The translations under genes were made by a program, and so were the position numbers. Positions 1 to 8,768 of a stretch of 60,052 nucleotides of DNA are shown here, one piece after another. Position 1 is the first letter of the stretch, and every line of letters begins with the position of its first letter. Source of the stretch: a virus; the IMG/VR virus record IMGVR_UViG_3300046557_000107, positions 1 through 60,052 of that record; one strand, written 5' to 3'. The notes beneath the pieces were generated by a model that was not told where the DNA came from, ran no database searches, and saw only the letters and a list, made by a program, of their open reading frames with translations.

Positions 1-2
1 CA

Positions 3-188
3 GCCATGTCGAAAGCCATGGACACCATCGGTCAGCTGAACGTTGCCAACAACCTGGGCAGCTGGCGCAACACCAGCCTGGCTTCGACGCCTGGCATCGG
101 TCTGGCTACCCTCGTGGGTGCTGGTTCGAACAACGCCTCCGGTAACGGTCTGGGCGTTGCTTACAACATGAACATGCCGTTCATGTAA
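3..188 (+). CDS. C-terminal end of an upstream gene (possible nuclear-shell protein, position only)
   Basis: This is the last 61 codons of a gene that enters from the left edge; the frame is open back to base 3 and stops with TAA at 186-188. The tail is rich in Gly, Asn and Ala and ends in a Met-rich NMNMPFM. A terminator follows at once, so the gene ends a transcript. In phiKZ the gene directly before the gp55 RNA polymerase subunit is gp54, the major nuclear-shell protein (ChmA), and the next gene here is the gp55-like subunit. The assignment rests on this gene order alone; I recognise no motif in the fragment. The internal ATG at base 6 is probably not a start. Confidence 0.45.
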   Translation, partial: AMSKAMDTIGQLNVANNLGSWRNTSLASTPGIGLATLVGAGSNNASGNGLGVAYNMNMPFM

Positions 189-226
189 TTGTTGTAAGAG
201 TTGTAGCCTGCACAAAGGACTGGTGG

Positions 227-277
227 GCAAGAGGGGTAACACCCTCTTGCTCGCTATTCTCTTTTTTCTGTTTTTCC
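227..277 (+). terminator. Rho-independent terminator after the first gene
   Basis: A 9-bp perfect stem (GCAAGAGGG, 227-235, with CCCTCTTGC, 242-250) has a 6-base loop and is followed by T-rich sequence at 259-277. It separates the upstream gene from the RNA polymerase beta' N gene. Confidence 0.8.
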
Positions 278-292
278 GTTTTGGAGTCGGCT

Positions 293-1930
293 ATGGGCAA
301 CATGTATTTACCGGAACTCACTCCGTCAAATGAGCTGGCAATTAAAAAGCTCACACAGTACAACGAAGAAAAGCTCGATCCGATGCCTTTCTTCAATCGC
401 TATGCCGCAGCCTTTGGCCGGTCGCTGGAGGATGACCCGCGTTACTCGGAGCCACTGTATTGGGACTTCGAAGACTACGACTACTTGCACGATACCAGTC
501 GTCTTAAGCCTATCTATCTGAATGAGTTCGACTTCAACATTCAGGAAGATCGCGAAGCCATCGAGCGTTTGACTCGTATGGAGTTCAATGGTAACTCGTT
601 CGAGACTGTAGCCAGCTGTAATCCGGCATGTGGTTACTACCGTGGGAACTATCGCCTGAAGCAGGGTAAGGCCTGTCCTAAGTGCGGTGAAGTTCCAGAG
701 CTGTTCCTGGACCGCGGCGAGGATACTCGACTGTGGCTGAAACTGCCAGAAGGTGTAAACGGTTTTGTTAACCTTGGTTTCTTTTCAACCTTCTTTAACA
801 AAGTCGGTATTGGTAGTCCCAAAGTCTGCGTGCCTCGGTACTTTATCGACCCGATCTATCGGGCACAGATCAACAAGCAAAAGAACACAACGGTCAACCT
901 GATCCGCAACATGCTCGAAGAGCTACAGATCAGTGAAGTTAACATGAACACCTTCCAGGAGCGATGCGACGACATTATGCACTGGATGCTGGTAGGGAAT
1001 GGCAAACGTCATTGCACTACTTCGCACGAAGGTGTAGTGCTGTGGGAAGTGTACCAGAAGAACAAGCACATCGCGTTCTCTAAGTACATGAAGGTACCAA
1101 ACCGCTATGCGACGATCCTGGAGAAGACGGGCAAGGATACTTACGCCTATCCACACCAACCGATCACAGCACAGCTGTACACCGCGATTGCTGATACCAA
1201 GCGTTCCAACTCCGTGGTTAAACTGAGCGCCGCTGATAAGCGTCGTAACGTGGACATCGTGGGCAAGAACCTGGTTAAGCTGGCCGACCAATACCGTAAG
1301 GTAAACAACCCGAAAGCGTTGTTTGGTAAACCAGCGATCAACCGTAAACACGTGGCCTCTGGTGCAGTTCCGTTTACTGGTCGTTCCGTAGTGACGTCGG
1401 TAACTGGTATCCTTAACCCGGACGAGTGGATGGTTCCGTGGAAGATGTGTCTGGCTATTCTGGACTATCACATCACGGGTTTCCTGTATCGTCGTGGTCA
1501 TACTCCGTATCAAGCCATTCAGCGTATCAGTCGAGCTGCTTATTGGATCGACCCGCTGATTGATGAATTCTTCCGCGATATGGAAGATAACAACAAGGCT
1601 ATCATACAGAGTGGACGTAACCCGTCGATTGAGTTCCTCAGTCTGCGCAGTGCGTTCCTCCGGGTTAACCGCGATCTCCGGGATGAAAGTATCCGGGTAC
1701 CGATTCTGGCAGTTAGCGAATCGAACACTGACTTTGACGGCGATAACCATTATATCGTCCTTATGGCCGATAACGAGTCCAAAGCGAAAGCTTACGGCGC
1801 GTGGGGTCACCATCAGACGTTGGACCGCAACATTCCGTTTACAGTGGGCGACTACGCAGGGCAAGCGGCGACTAACCTCATGAACCTTAACACGCTCATG
1901 GCACAGACACCGATTGTCGACGCAGCCTAA
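293..1930 (+). CDS. RNA polymerase beta' subunit, N-terminal part (phiKZ gp55-like, non-virion polymerase)
   Basis: This 545-residue protein is homologous to the N-terminal part of bacterial beta'. The catalytic Mg-binding motif NTDFDGD is at residues 478-484 with Asp480, Asp482 and Asp484. The upstream segment FTGRSVVT (361-368) matches the YSGRSVI region of beta'. A four-Cys zinc knuckle is visible at Cys109, Cys113, Cys128 and Cys131. ATG 293 is chosen because GGAG lies 6 bases before it; a TTG at 281 would read through that site. The remaining parts of the same enzyme lie at 12205, 14376 and 58606. By gene order it corresponds to phiKZ gp55 of the non-virion enzyme, which transcribes later genes in phiKZ. 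The RNA polymerase identity is very sure; the assignment to the non-virion enzyme rests on synteny. Confidence 0.92.
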   Translation: MGNMYLPELTPSNELAIKKLTQYNEEKLDPMPFFNRYAAAFGRSLEDDPRYSEPLYWDFEDYDYLHDTSRLKPIYLNEFDFNIQEDREAIERLTRMEFNGNSFETVASCNPACGYYRGNYRLKQGKACPKCGEVPELFLDRGEDTRLWLKLPEGVNGFVNLGFFSTFFNKVGIGSPKVCVPRYFIDPIYRAQINKQKNTTVNLIRNMLEELQISEVNMNTFQERCDDIMHWMLVGNGKRHCTTSHEGVVLWEVYQKNKHIAFSKYMKVPNRYATILEKTGKDTYAYPHQPITAQLYTAIADTKRSNSVVKLSAADKRRNVDIVGKNLVKLADQYRKVNNPKALFGKPAINRKHVASGAVPFTGRSVVTSVTGILNPDEWMVPWKMCLAILDYHITGFLYRRGHTPYQAIQRISRAAYWIDPLIDEFFRDMEDNNKAIIQSGRNPSIEFLSLRSAFLRVNRDLRDESIRVPILAVSESNTDFDGDNHYIVLMADNESKAKAYGAWGHHQTLDRNIPFTVGDYAGQAATNLMNLNTLMAQTPIVDAA

Positions 1931-1952
1931 CCCAGGCTAAGAGGTAAACAAG

Positions 1953-2594
1953 ATGAATAGTGCTCATGCATTTAGCTACGCGGTCTCGGGTAGTTATACC
2001 GAGAATCAGATGCAGAAGTACGCCGATTATGTGAACAATTCTACTCAGGCGTTTCAACAAGCCGGTGGTTGGTTGGCACAGCAAGCTACAAATGCGTTGG
2101 AAGGGTTTAACAGCTACATGACGTCGCGTGCATGGGAAATGGGTAAGCGACTGTTGGGTAAGTCGGACGGCGATTATGTCGGTCGGTTCGAAGTCGGTTA
2201 CTTGGGTTCTGTGGCCGGTCTGCAAGGCGCTCAAGGTTTCATGCGCGACTACATCATGGCGCATGAAGGACTGCACCAGGATTACCTGGATGAGAAGATC
2301 AGTGGGTATGATGGCGTCTTCAGTCCGCTCAACGTTGGTATCGGTCAGGAGAACATTTTCTGGCGTCGGGCAATGAACGGTTTGCTGCATTTGGAAACCA
2401 AAGACGACGTTACTCGGTTGAAGCATGCACACTATCTGGAAAGTTCTGGTGGTGGGCTGTCATTCCGTGAACGCGTCGATGTGCAGAAAACTTGGACTGC
2501 TGTTGGCTATCATCGGACGAAAGGTTTGTTCGATATTACCAGTGAAACCAACAAGGCGTTGAAGGGTGCTGTAACGCCCTCAGACGACGAATAA
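1953..2594 (+). CDS. Conserved hypothetical protein, 213 aa
   Basis: The gene starts at ATG 1953 behind a good AGAGGTAA site, 22 bases after the beta' N gene, so the two are probably co-transcribed. The protein is soluble, rich in Gln, Asn and Gly in its first 60 residues, and has no motif that I recognise. A strong terminator follows directly. Its function is unknown; a nucleotide-metabolism, structural or nucleus-associated role cannot be told apart from the sequence. Confidence 0.8.
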   Translation: MNSAHAFSYAVSGSYTENQMQKYADYVNNSTQAFQQAGGWLAQQATNALEGFNSYMTSRAWEMGKRLLGKSDGDYVGRFEVGYLGSVAGLQGAQGFMRDYIMAHEGLHQDYLDEKISGYDGVFSPLNVGIGQENIFWRRAMNGLLHLETKDDVTRLKHAHYLESSGGGLSFRERVDVQKTWTAVGYHRTKGLFDITSETNKALKGAVTPSDDE

Positions 2595-2609
2595 CACCGT
2601 TTAGATAAA

Positions 2610-2645
2610 CAGGAGGGGGTAACACCCTTCCTGCTTTATTTTTTT
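2610..2645 (+). terminator. Rho-independent terminator
   Basis: CAGGAGGG pairs with CCTTCCTG around a GTAACA-type loop (2610-2633), and the stem is followed by a T-run at 2638-2645. It ends the 293-2594 transcript. Confidence 0.8.
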
Positions 2646-2716
2646 GCTATACGCTATCTTACAGCGTTAACTGTAAGTTTATTCTTATAGAGGGCATTTC
2701 TATAAAGGAAGACGGT

Positions 2717-3124
2717 ATGAGCGATTTTTGTGTAGCTACTATGTCAACGCGTTCAGGTTGGGAAGTTAAGTCTCCTCAGGAAGCCATGGCGTTGCATTTC
2801 ATGTACTGGTTTACCTCGCGTCGAGACCAAGGTAAAGTCGTTGGTCAAGTCCCCAGTTTTTATTTTCTCTGGGCTACCCATGGTACGACGCCAGAGACCA
2901 TGATGGAACGAACGCAGCAAGAATTCGAAGCCTACATGAAAGAACTGTTCCCACAGTGCGAAGTGCTGGTGCAAAAGCAAGTTGTACAAAACGAACTAAA
3001 TAACTACCATCTATTACTCTCAGCTCGAGCGATTGTAGATGGTGTGTCTTATGATCTGTCTGAAGTTGTATTGGTGACAGGCAGTCTCTATCAAGTGTTG
3101 GATAAGGCGAGGTTGGGTCAATGA
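2717..3124 (+). CDS. Hypothetical protein, 135 aa
   Basis: The gene starts at ATG 2717 behind AAGGAA and overlaps the next gene by 4 bases (ATGA), so the two are translationally coupled. It is the first gene after a terminator, and the 120-base leader holds an AT-rich segment with TTGCTATACGC (about 2643) that resembles the leader at 12108. The protein is a compact mixed alpha/beta type with no recognisable motif. Confidence 0.75.
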   Translation: MSDFCVATMSTRSGWEVKSPQEAMALHFMYWFTSRRDQGKVVGQVPSFYFLWATHGTTPETMMERTQQEFEAYMKELFPQCEVLVQKQVVQNELNNYHLLLSARAIVDGVSYDLSEVVLVTGSLYQVLDKARLGQ

Positions 3125-3924
3125 GTCAGATGACAAAGCAGGATCGCGAAGATATTCTCAAGGAAGATTTTGCCTTTCTTGATAACGTCAAAGTACAGAA
3201 CATCAACGGCAAGTTGATGATGAGTGACGGTGAAGTGCCCTTCAGCGTGGCTACCGTGCTCTATGAGAAGGAATTCGTGCGCGACTGGCTGATGCCCTTC
3301 GCTATCGGTAACGACCTCGGCAAGAACTACTTCAAGGTCAACGAGTGGTTCCAGATCAGTGCCAACGGCACTCGTGCTGTAATGATCGTGGATGACGATC
3401 ATAAACCAGTACTGATCATTGCGCCGATGATCAACCACAACCTGACTCCGCGCGAGTATCAGATGATGGAGCAGGCCAGTCGGATGATGCACAGCCACAG
3501 CGCCGACACCATGAAGAAGAACGATCCAAACGCCAACCTGGGTCTGGCCAAGGCATTGACCAAGGCACTGGACGGTAAGAAGCGTGTTACGCTTACCGAG
3601 ATGATCGCGCCTGAGTTCTACCTCAAGCACGGCGTTATCCCTGAAGTAGAGAAACAAATCTACTACATCAAGGACAACCTGAACAACAACAGCCGGGACA
3701 TCAAAGAGATCAACGCGATCCGTCCTATTCTCTATGCAAACCATCGCAAAGAGCCGGTTACCAAGCAACAGGTTGGTGAAGTAAACCGTCTGATGACTGG
3801 CAACACCGAGTTCGCCTTCAATGAAGAGTCCATCAAGGGCATCAAGGGTGGCTACGAGCGTGTCACAGTCAGCGGCGTCAACTCCAAGGGGAAGGAAACG
3901 CCAACTGATCCGCTGGAGTGCTAA
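3121..3924 (+). CDS. Hypothetical protein, 267 aa
   Basis: ATG 3121 overlaps the previous stop. The protein is soluble, and its middle region (about residues 110-200) is highly charged and helical. I see no catalytic motif. It sits directly before the SbcD-like gene in a run of DNA-metabolism genes, so a role in DNA processing is possible but unproven. Confidence 0.75.
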   Translation: MSQMTKQDREDILKEDFAFLDNVKVQNINGKLMMSDGEVPFSVATVLYEKEFVRDWLMPFAIGNDLGKNYFKVNEWFQISANGTRAVMIVDDDHKPVLIIAPMINHNLTPREYQMMEQASRMMHSHSADTMKKNDPNANLGLAKALTKALDGKKRVTLTEMIAPEFYLKHGVIPEVEKQIYYIKDNLNNNSRDIKEINAIRPILYANHRKEPVTKQQVGEVNRLMTGNTEFAFNEESIKGIKGGYERVTVSGVNSKGKETPTDPLEC

Positions 3925-3945
3925 CTATCATTAGGGGATTTATAA

Positions 3946-5067
3946 GTGCGTTTTCTATGGACTTCTGATCAACACACGCTACACCCAACAACCCCAACAC
4001 CACATGTTCTCGCTAACTTGGACCGGTTCCTGTTAAAGGAAAACGATCTGTCCAAAGTGGGTATGGTGATGTTCGGGGGCGACTTCATGGAACGCATGGT
4101 TGAGTCCCCTAACGAAGACATGTTCAAGGTCAAGAACTGGGGGCGTAATTTTCTGCACTCAGCTCACGATGCCAATCCAGACCTAATTGCTATCTGGCTG
4201 GAAGGCACGTCCTCTCACGACAACAAGCAACCCAAACACTTTGTAAACCTCGCACCACGAGGCATGGATGTTCGGTACATTGACACGTTGTCGATTGAGG
4301 TGTTTCCAAAGCTAGATGATTTGTCCATCATGTTTGTTCCAGACAACATGGGCAAGATGACGCCGGATGAGATCTGGGAACGCGCACTCCAGGTCTTGAA
4401 GGCTAACGACATGGATAAGGTCGATCTGATCTTCTTCCATGGCGGCTTTACCTTTCAGTTACATGCTGCCGCCCAAAAGAATGCGCACCTGCTGGAACGA
4501 TGGGAAACTATTGTCAGGTACGGTATCTTCGCGGGTCATATCCACAAGCCAGTACAGAAGGGTAAACTGTATACCTCGGGTTCATTTGATCGTGACAAAC
4601 ACGGTGAAGAGCACCCCAAGGGCGGTTATGTGGTGGACCTGGATAAGAAGAAGAACATCTTCGCTCCAGTGTTCTGGGAGAACAAGAATGCGTTGCCTTA
4701 CCTCACCATGCAAGTGGCCGGTGACATAACCGCTGAGCAACTGATTAAAGATGTTCACACGTTTATTGCAGCACGCAAGTTACCACCTTTCTCACAGATC
4801 CGCGTAAAAGGTGGTCAGGCTGAGATCGTTAACCCGATCGTTGAAGTCATGAAAAAAGACTACCCAATGATTGGCTTTAAGGCTGAGAACGAAGTCGAGA
4901 AAGGTGTCAGTGTTGACGAGACTTTGTTTGACGCTAAGGTCTATGAAGGGGTTTCATTAACTAAAGATAACTTGAACGATTCTCTCATGCCAGAAGTCTC
5001 TGCTCGTTTCTTAGAGCTGGGGATAGATCTGGAAGAGGCGTTTGAGGTGCTGGAGGAGTTCAAATGA
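3946..5067 (+). CDS. SbcD/Mre11-like metallophosphoesterase (nuclease subunit)
   Basis: This 373-residue protein carries the calcineurin-type phosphoesterase motifs in order: SDQH (residues 7-10), GGDF (44-47), GTSSHD (87-92, in place of the usual GNHD), FHGGF (164-168) and GHIH (197-200). These residues bind two metal ions in Mre11/SbcD nucleases. The Asn of GNHD is replaced by Ser90. The start is GTG 3946 behind AGGGGA; no ATG lies before the first motif. It overlaps the next gene by 4 bases. No SbcC-type ATPase (Walker A plus long coiled coil) is found in the window, so it may act alone or with a partner encoded elsewhere. Confidence 0.82.
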   Translation: MRFLWTSDQHTLHPTTPTPHVLANLDRFLLKENDLSKVGMVMFGGDFMERMVESPNEDMFKVKNWGRNFLHSAHDANPDLIAIWLEGTSSHDNKQPKHFVNLAPRGMDVRYIDTLSIEVFPKLDDLSIMFVPDNMGKMTPDEIWERALQVLKANDMDKVDLIFFHGGFTFQLHAAAQKNAHLLERWETIVRYGIFAGHIHKPVQKGKLYTSGSFDRDKHGEEHPKGGYVVDLDKKKNIFAPVFWENKNALPYLTMQVAGDITAEQLIKDVHTFIAARKLPPFSQIRVKGGQAEIVNPIVEVMKKDYPMIGFKAENEVEKGVSVDETLFDAKVYEGVSLTKDNLNDSLMPEVSARFLELGIDLEEAFEVLEEFK

Positions 5068-5858
5068 GAGCACTGGGTGCGTTAGGCATGTCGGTGGGGA
5101 CTTCACTGGCATTAGAACTCGGTGGGGATGCAATCCGTTCTGCGGATACCCTGCTGTTTAATCTCAGGACTTTGATTCGTAACGCTCATGCAGCTTACGA
5201 GAAAGATGACGCAGGGGCTGACGATGTTAAGACCCTGATCAAAGACGTTGAAGAAGACCTCGTCAAGTTAGGCCAGTATCTGGAAGGGTTGCGCAAAGGC
5301 AAACCTATCTCGATGGTGGTCTATTACCCGTCGTACAGGAGTTTGAAAAGCAAATATAAGTATGCGGATCTGACCGACTTTATCAACACCGGTACAGAGA
5401 AGCAGAAGAAGTTTGCCAAGCTTACTAAGGACGTAGCAGATGGATTAATGGAGAAGCATTCCAAGATCCTGGTGGCCACTGATGTTGGCATGCCTGATTT
5501 TAAGGGGAATGGCATTGTCATGACTCACCACGTGGTCGACCTGGCAGATGCGAGAGGTATAGGTCGTCTCTTCCTCTTGGAATCTTACACCGGGGTATTA
5601 AAACCCTTCACGACCTGGTACACCAAATTGACTGGCGGTGATGAACTGCATTACATGCCGTTTAACCATCTCACCATTCAAATCTTTGGCGATCGCTCTA
5701 CCAACTTTAAGTCGTCTACCAAGGCGATCAAAGATCTGGTGAAGAAGCTTGCCCTGGATAGTAACTGGACTTCGGCCACGTCTATGAGTCGTGTAAGGAA
5801 CAGTATCGCAGGAATGGATAATCCAGTTGACCGAGCAGGTCTGTTAATGATGCTTTAA
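5064..5858 (+). CDS. Hypothetical protein coupled to the SbcD-like nuclease, 264 aa
   Basis: ATG 5064 overlaps the stop of the phosphoesterase gene (ATGA), so the two products are probably made together. The N-terminal 20 residues are rather hydrophobic (Gly, Leu, Ala) but lack a clear signal-peptide pattern. Residues 30-80 are charged and helical. No Walker motif or nuclease motif is visible. Coupling suggests a partner of the nuclease; this is inference. Confidence 0.72.
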   Translation: MRALGALGMSVGTSLALELGGDAIRSADTLLFNLRTLIRNAHAAYEKDDAGADDVKTLIKDVEEDLVKLGQYLEGLRKGKPISMVVYYPSYRSLKSKYKYADLTDFINTGTEKQKKFAKLTKDVADGLMEKHSKILVATDVGMPDFKGNGIVMTHHVVDLADARGIGRLFLLESYTGVLKPFTTWYTKLTGGDELHYMPFNHLTIQIFGDRSTNFKSSTKAIKDLVKKLALDSNWTSATSMSRVRNSIAGMDNPVDRAGLLMML

Positions 5859-5930
5859 TGTCACAGAGTCACCATTCATATAGACTCAAATCACCTATTT
5901 CCCAAGCTTGAACAAGAAGGCAGAACTACT

Positions 5931-6668
5931 ATGCAACCACAACGCCAAAATGGTGCACCCAGCGGTCAGAAGCGGAAGAAGACGTTTCTGAACGACTATC
6001 GTCAGGCGCATCCTGCAACGGACGCTCCGATCAACGGTGGTAAGTACCCAGCGCAACTGATGTTCGAACAGAAGATCACCGGCCAGATCGTGTTGAAGAT
6101 CAACGATGGCGTGTTCTCCGAAGGCAAGTCAACTCACAAAGAAGTTGAGCTCGATGCGTACGACCGCGGTCAGCTCTTCGAAGCACTGAAAGACGCAGCA
6201 GACGTAGCGGGCAACCCGAACTTCAAAGCAGCCAAAGTTGTACCGGCTCGTCACCAGTTCGTCTTCCAGGGCGGTTCTGGTCGCATGTCCGACAAGCCAG
6301 TCGTGCAGTGCAACTTCACCATCACCCGTGAAGACAATGGAGAGATCACCCTGGGCTACAGCAAGGGTGACTACAAGGCACTGATCCGCTTCAAGGGTCC
6401 TCGCAGCATGACCGTGATGATGCGCAACGCCGCTGGTGAAGTGGTCGAAGACAAAGGTGTCATGTCTCGCTGGGCTGTACGTCACTGGGTTAGCTTCTTG
6501 AAGCCAGTCCTGGAACGTATGGAACTCGAAGGCTGGGAACCACCGAAGCCACGTGGCGATGCGGCTAACGGCAATGGCGGCAACAATGGCGGTGGCGGTC
6601 GTAACAACGACTTCAACAGCTCCAACGATTCGAGCAGCTCGACTGACTCCTTCGACGACGACTTCTAA
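5931..6668 (+). CDS. Single-stranded DNA-binding protein-like
   Basis: This 245-residue protein has a basic, proline-rich N-terminus, a beta-rich central region (about residues 35-205), and then a long disordered Gly/Asn/Ser tail. The tail ends in the acidic tip DSFDDDF. This layout (folded domain, flexible linker, acidic tip ending in Phe) is typical of bacterial SSB and of phage gp32/gp2.5-like proteins, where the tip recruits replication partners. It lies among DNA-metabolism genes. I cannot place an OB fold by motif alone, so the call rests on architecture and context. Confidence 0.68.
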   Translation: MQPQRQNGAPSGQKRKKTFLNDYRQAHPATDAPINGGKYPAQLMFEQKITGQIVLKINDGVFSEGKSTHKEVELDAYDRGQLFEALKDAADVAGNPNFKAAKVVPARHQFVFQGGSGRMSDKPVVQCNFTITREDNGEITLGYSKGDYKALIRFKGPRSMTVMMRNAAGEVVEDKGVMSRWAVRHWVSFLKPVLERMELEGWEPPKPRGDAANGNGGNNGGGGRNNDFNSSNDSSSSTDSFDDDF

Positions 6669-6686
6669 TCGTCTAAATGCTGATAA

Positions 6687-6709
6687 GAGCGGAGGGTTAT
6701 CCTCCGTTC
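6687..6709 (+). terminator. Hairpin after the SSB-like gene
   Basis: GAGCGGAGG pairs with CCTCCGTTC around GTTAT. No T-run follows, so it may be a weak terminator or an mRNA-stabilising hairpin. Confidence 0.45.
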
Positions 6710-6749
6710 TGCCTAACCCTATGGCTGATAGCTGTTTTTAGAGGTGGCT

Positions 6750-7112
6750 ATGAAAAGAAAGACAAACAACCTGACTAACCGCGCTGCCTGGGATAAGTTA
6801 CCCCCTTACTTCGAGCTTACCCTTGAAGAAGGTCTTGAGTTCCGTCCCCGCAAGGTTACTGTGGCTAAAGCAGAAGCAAAGGAATCAGGCTGTGTCTGGG
6901 CCTGTAATCTCGAAATCTTCGGTAACGGACGAACCTTTAAGTTGGCTACGTTTAAACTACGTGACTACAATAAAGGTAACATCGAACAATGTCTGATTGT
7001 TTCAGACGTCACACCCAATCCATTTGCTGAAGAGGATGGAGTGATCGTTGGTTCGTTATCTGCACAGTTGCATGCAATGATAGAAAAGCGTGGTAAGCTT
7101 AAAGCGGTATAG
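6750..7112 (+). CDS. Hypothetical protein, 120 aa
   Basis: ATG 6750 is preferred because the GAGGTGG ribosome site (6741-6747) covers the alternative GTG at 6744. The protein is small, basic at its N-terminus and mixed alpha/beta, with no recognised domain. It lies between the SSB-like gene and the putative fifth RNA polymerase subunit. Confidence 0.7.
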   Translation: MKRKTNNLTNRAAWDKLPPYFELTLEEGLEFRPRKVTVAKAEAKESGCVWACNLEIFGNGRTFKLATFKLRDYNKGNIEQCLIVSDVTPNPFAEEDGVIVGSLSAQLHAMIEKRGKLKAV

Positions 7113-7121
7113 GTAAAAAGA

Positions 7122-7150
7122 TTTAAAACCTACATTATTCCCTCGTAGAC
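7122..7150 (+). promoter_or_regulatory. Candidate phage promoter, TTTAAAACCTACATTATT
   Basis: The motif at 7122-7139 recurs almost exactly at 57386-57402 and in weaker form at 12142-12158. In all three places it lies 37-56 bases before a start codon in the only gap available. GTAGAC follows shortly downstream at two of the three. Repetition in leaders suggests a promoter for one of the phage polymerases. Confidence 0.5.
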
Positions 7151-7176
7151 GTTATTACTGTTTGGAGTTAAGTAAC

Positions 7177-8736
7177 ATGCTTGAGTTTGCGATTCGCCGC
7201 ACATCCAGTAAGAAGTTCGAAGGGATCCTGATCACGTTCAACGATCAGATTATTAAGTTCAATGGCGAAGCGGCCATCAAACTGGAACGCACGATCAAGG
7301 ATCGTAGCGATGCCACATACAACTTGTTCGACTGCCTCAATGATTACATTGAAGGCACTATGGACCACGATCAGCAGAAATATCTGTTTGATCTGTACAA
7401 CCGTGCGTATGTGATTGTTGAGAGCGGTAAGTTCCTGGATTATAATGAAGATCTGGCTCAACTGAAACCCATCACCGATGAGATTCTCGATTTCATCAAC
7501 GTGCCGAAGTACTGCTCGTTTATCCACTACTCCAAGTACATGAAGATCCCCAAAGATCTGAGTGAAGCAGCGAGTAAAGGTGACTACCCAGAACAAACTA
7601 CCATCCGCGACCACGACTATGTCGAACAGGTTAAGTTGGCATTTGTGGCGCGTGTCATCTATCCGATCATCTTCGGTCTGCAAGCACGATTCGAAAACGT
7701 CATGGGCAGTGGCGGTTTCAGTGACCTGGCGTGCGGTAACCTGATCAAGGACAATCCGTGGATCACTCAATTGCCGGGTTGGGCTAAGCTGACCGGCTAT
7801 GTCAAGTTCGCTTTCGACAAGCGTGGCATTCCTACCCAGCCTGACAGCGTAACGAGTGTTGAGAACTTTGTTGATAAAGTACTTTTTAACACGGTGTTCA
7901 ATCGTTTATGTTGTGCGGCTATTCCTGAAACTGAAGAAGGCAAGAACATTGCCACTGCCATTAACGCCTCGGTCAAGCAACACGAGTCGCTGGGTGGTAA
8001 CTTCACGCAACGGGATTACCCAAGTGAGTCGGACGACGATAAACGTTCGATGTTGGACAAACACCAGATCAGTGAGGAAGTTCGCTCAACTGACGACACG
8101 GTAACGGCTGAGTTCTTCAGCTTTACTCTGTTCGACGAAGAAGACAATCCTCGCTACAAAGATCGGTTCCGTTACACCTGCGAAGCATTGGGTGTGAAGA
8201 ACGTAGAGCTGGTGGAAAGAATCTACGACAACCTGTCCCCACATTGGGACTTCGAGTTGGAAGATCATATCCTCAAACTGCTGCAACTGACGTTTGCTTT
8301 CGAGGTGTCACCATTCACCTTTGAAGCGGCCGGCTATGATCAATTGATGGCAGCTATCTGTATTGCACAGGTAAGGCTGCACGAGCAAGGTTATAAGTAC
8401 TTGCCATCGGTGATTGGAGCGATCAAGGATCCTAACGGTGAACTGTCGCTACCAGATGGGTTCCAGCTGAGCGAAACGGATCGCGAGTTCCTGGCGTCTA
8501 TCTGCGAAATCCAAACACGTAATAACGAAGGTCGCTCGTTTAACGAAGCGATACAAGCTGCGCAATCGTTCCTTGAAAAGTTCGGTCGCGGTATCTGGCA
8601 GTCCAATCTGGAATATGGGGTATTGGACACACCAGAGATTTATGCGTTGGTCGGTCAGGGTAAACTCTTTGCTCTGGAAATCAGCGTAGAAGTCAAAAAC
8701 GAATTCATGGCGTTGAACCGTAAAGTAAACGCCTAA
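7177..8736 (+). CDS. Probable fifth subunit of the non-virion RNA polymerase (phiKZ gp68-like)
   Basis: This 519-residue soluble protein has no motif I can name, but its length and place match phiKZ gp68, the extra promoter-recognising subunit of the non-virion polymerase. It stands between the beta' N gene (gp55-like) and the beta C/beta' C pair (gp71-73/gp74-like), the same order as in phiKZ. ATG 7177 is chosen because TTGGAGTT at 7162-7169 is the ribosome site; reading from TTG 7162 would use it up. A candidate promoter lies at 7122. The identity rests on synteny and size. Confidence 0.6.
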   Translation: MLEFAIRRTSSKKFEGILITFNDQIIKFNGEAAIKLERTIKDRSDATYNLFDCLNDYIEGTMDHDQQKYLFDLYNRAYVIVESGKFLDYNEDLAQLKPITDEILDFINVPKYCSFIHYSKYMKIPKDLSEAASKGDYPEQTTIRDHDYVEQVKLAFVARVIYPIIFGLQARFENVMGSGGFSDLACGNLIKDNPWITQLPGWAKLTGYVKFAFDKRGIPTQPDSVTSVENFVDKVLFNTVFNRLCCAAIPETEEGKNIATAINASVKQHESLGGNFTQRDYPSESDDDKRSMLDKHQISEEVRSTDDTVTAEFFSFTLFDEEDNPRYKDRFRYTCEALGVKNVELVERIYDNLSPHWDFELEDHILKLLQLTFAFEVSPFTFEAAGYDQLMAAICIAQVRLHEQGYKYLPSVIGAIKDPNGELSLPDGFQLSETDREFLASICEIQTRNNEGRSFNEAIQAAQSFLEKFGRGIWQSNLEYGVLDTPEIYALVGQGKLFALEISVEVKNEFMALNRKVNA

Positions 8737-8768
8737 GTAAACTGAACTATCTTCGAGGTTAAAGCAAC

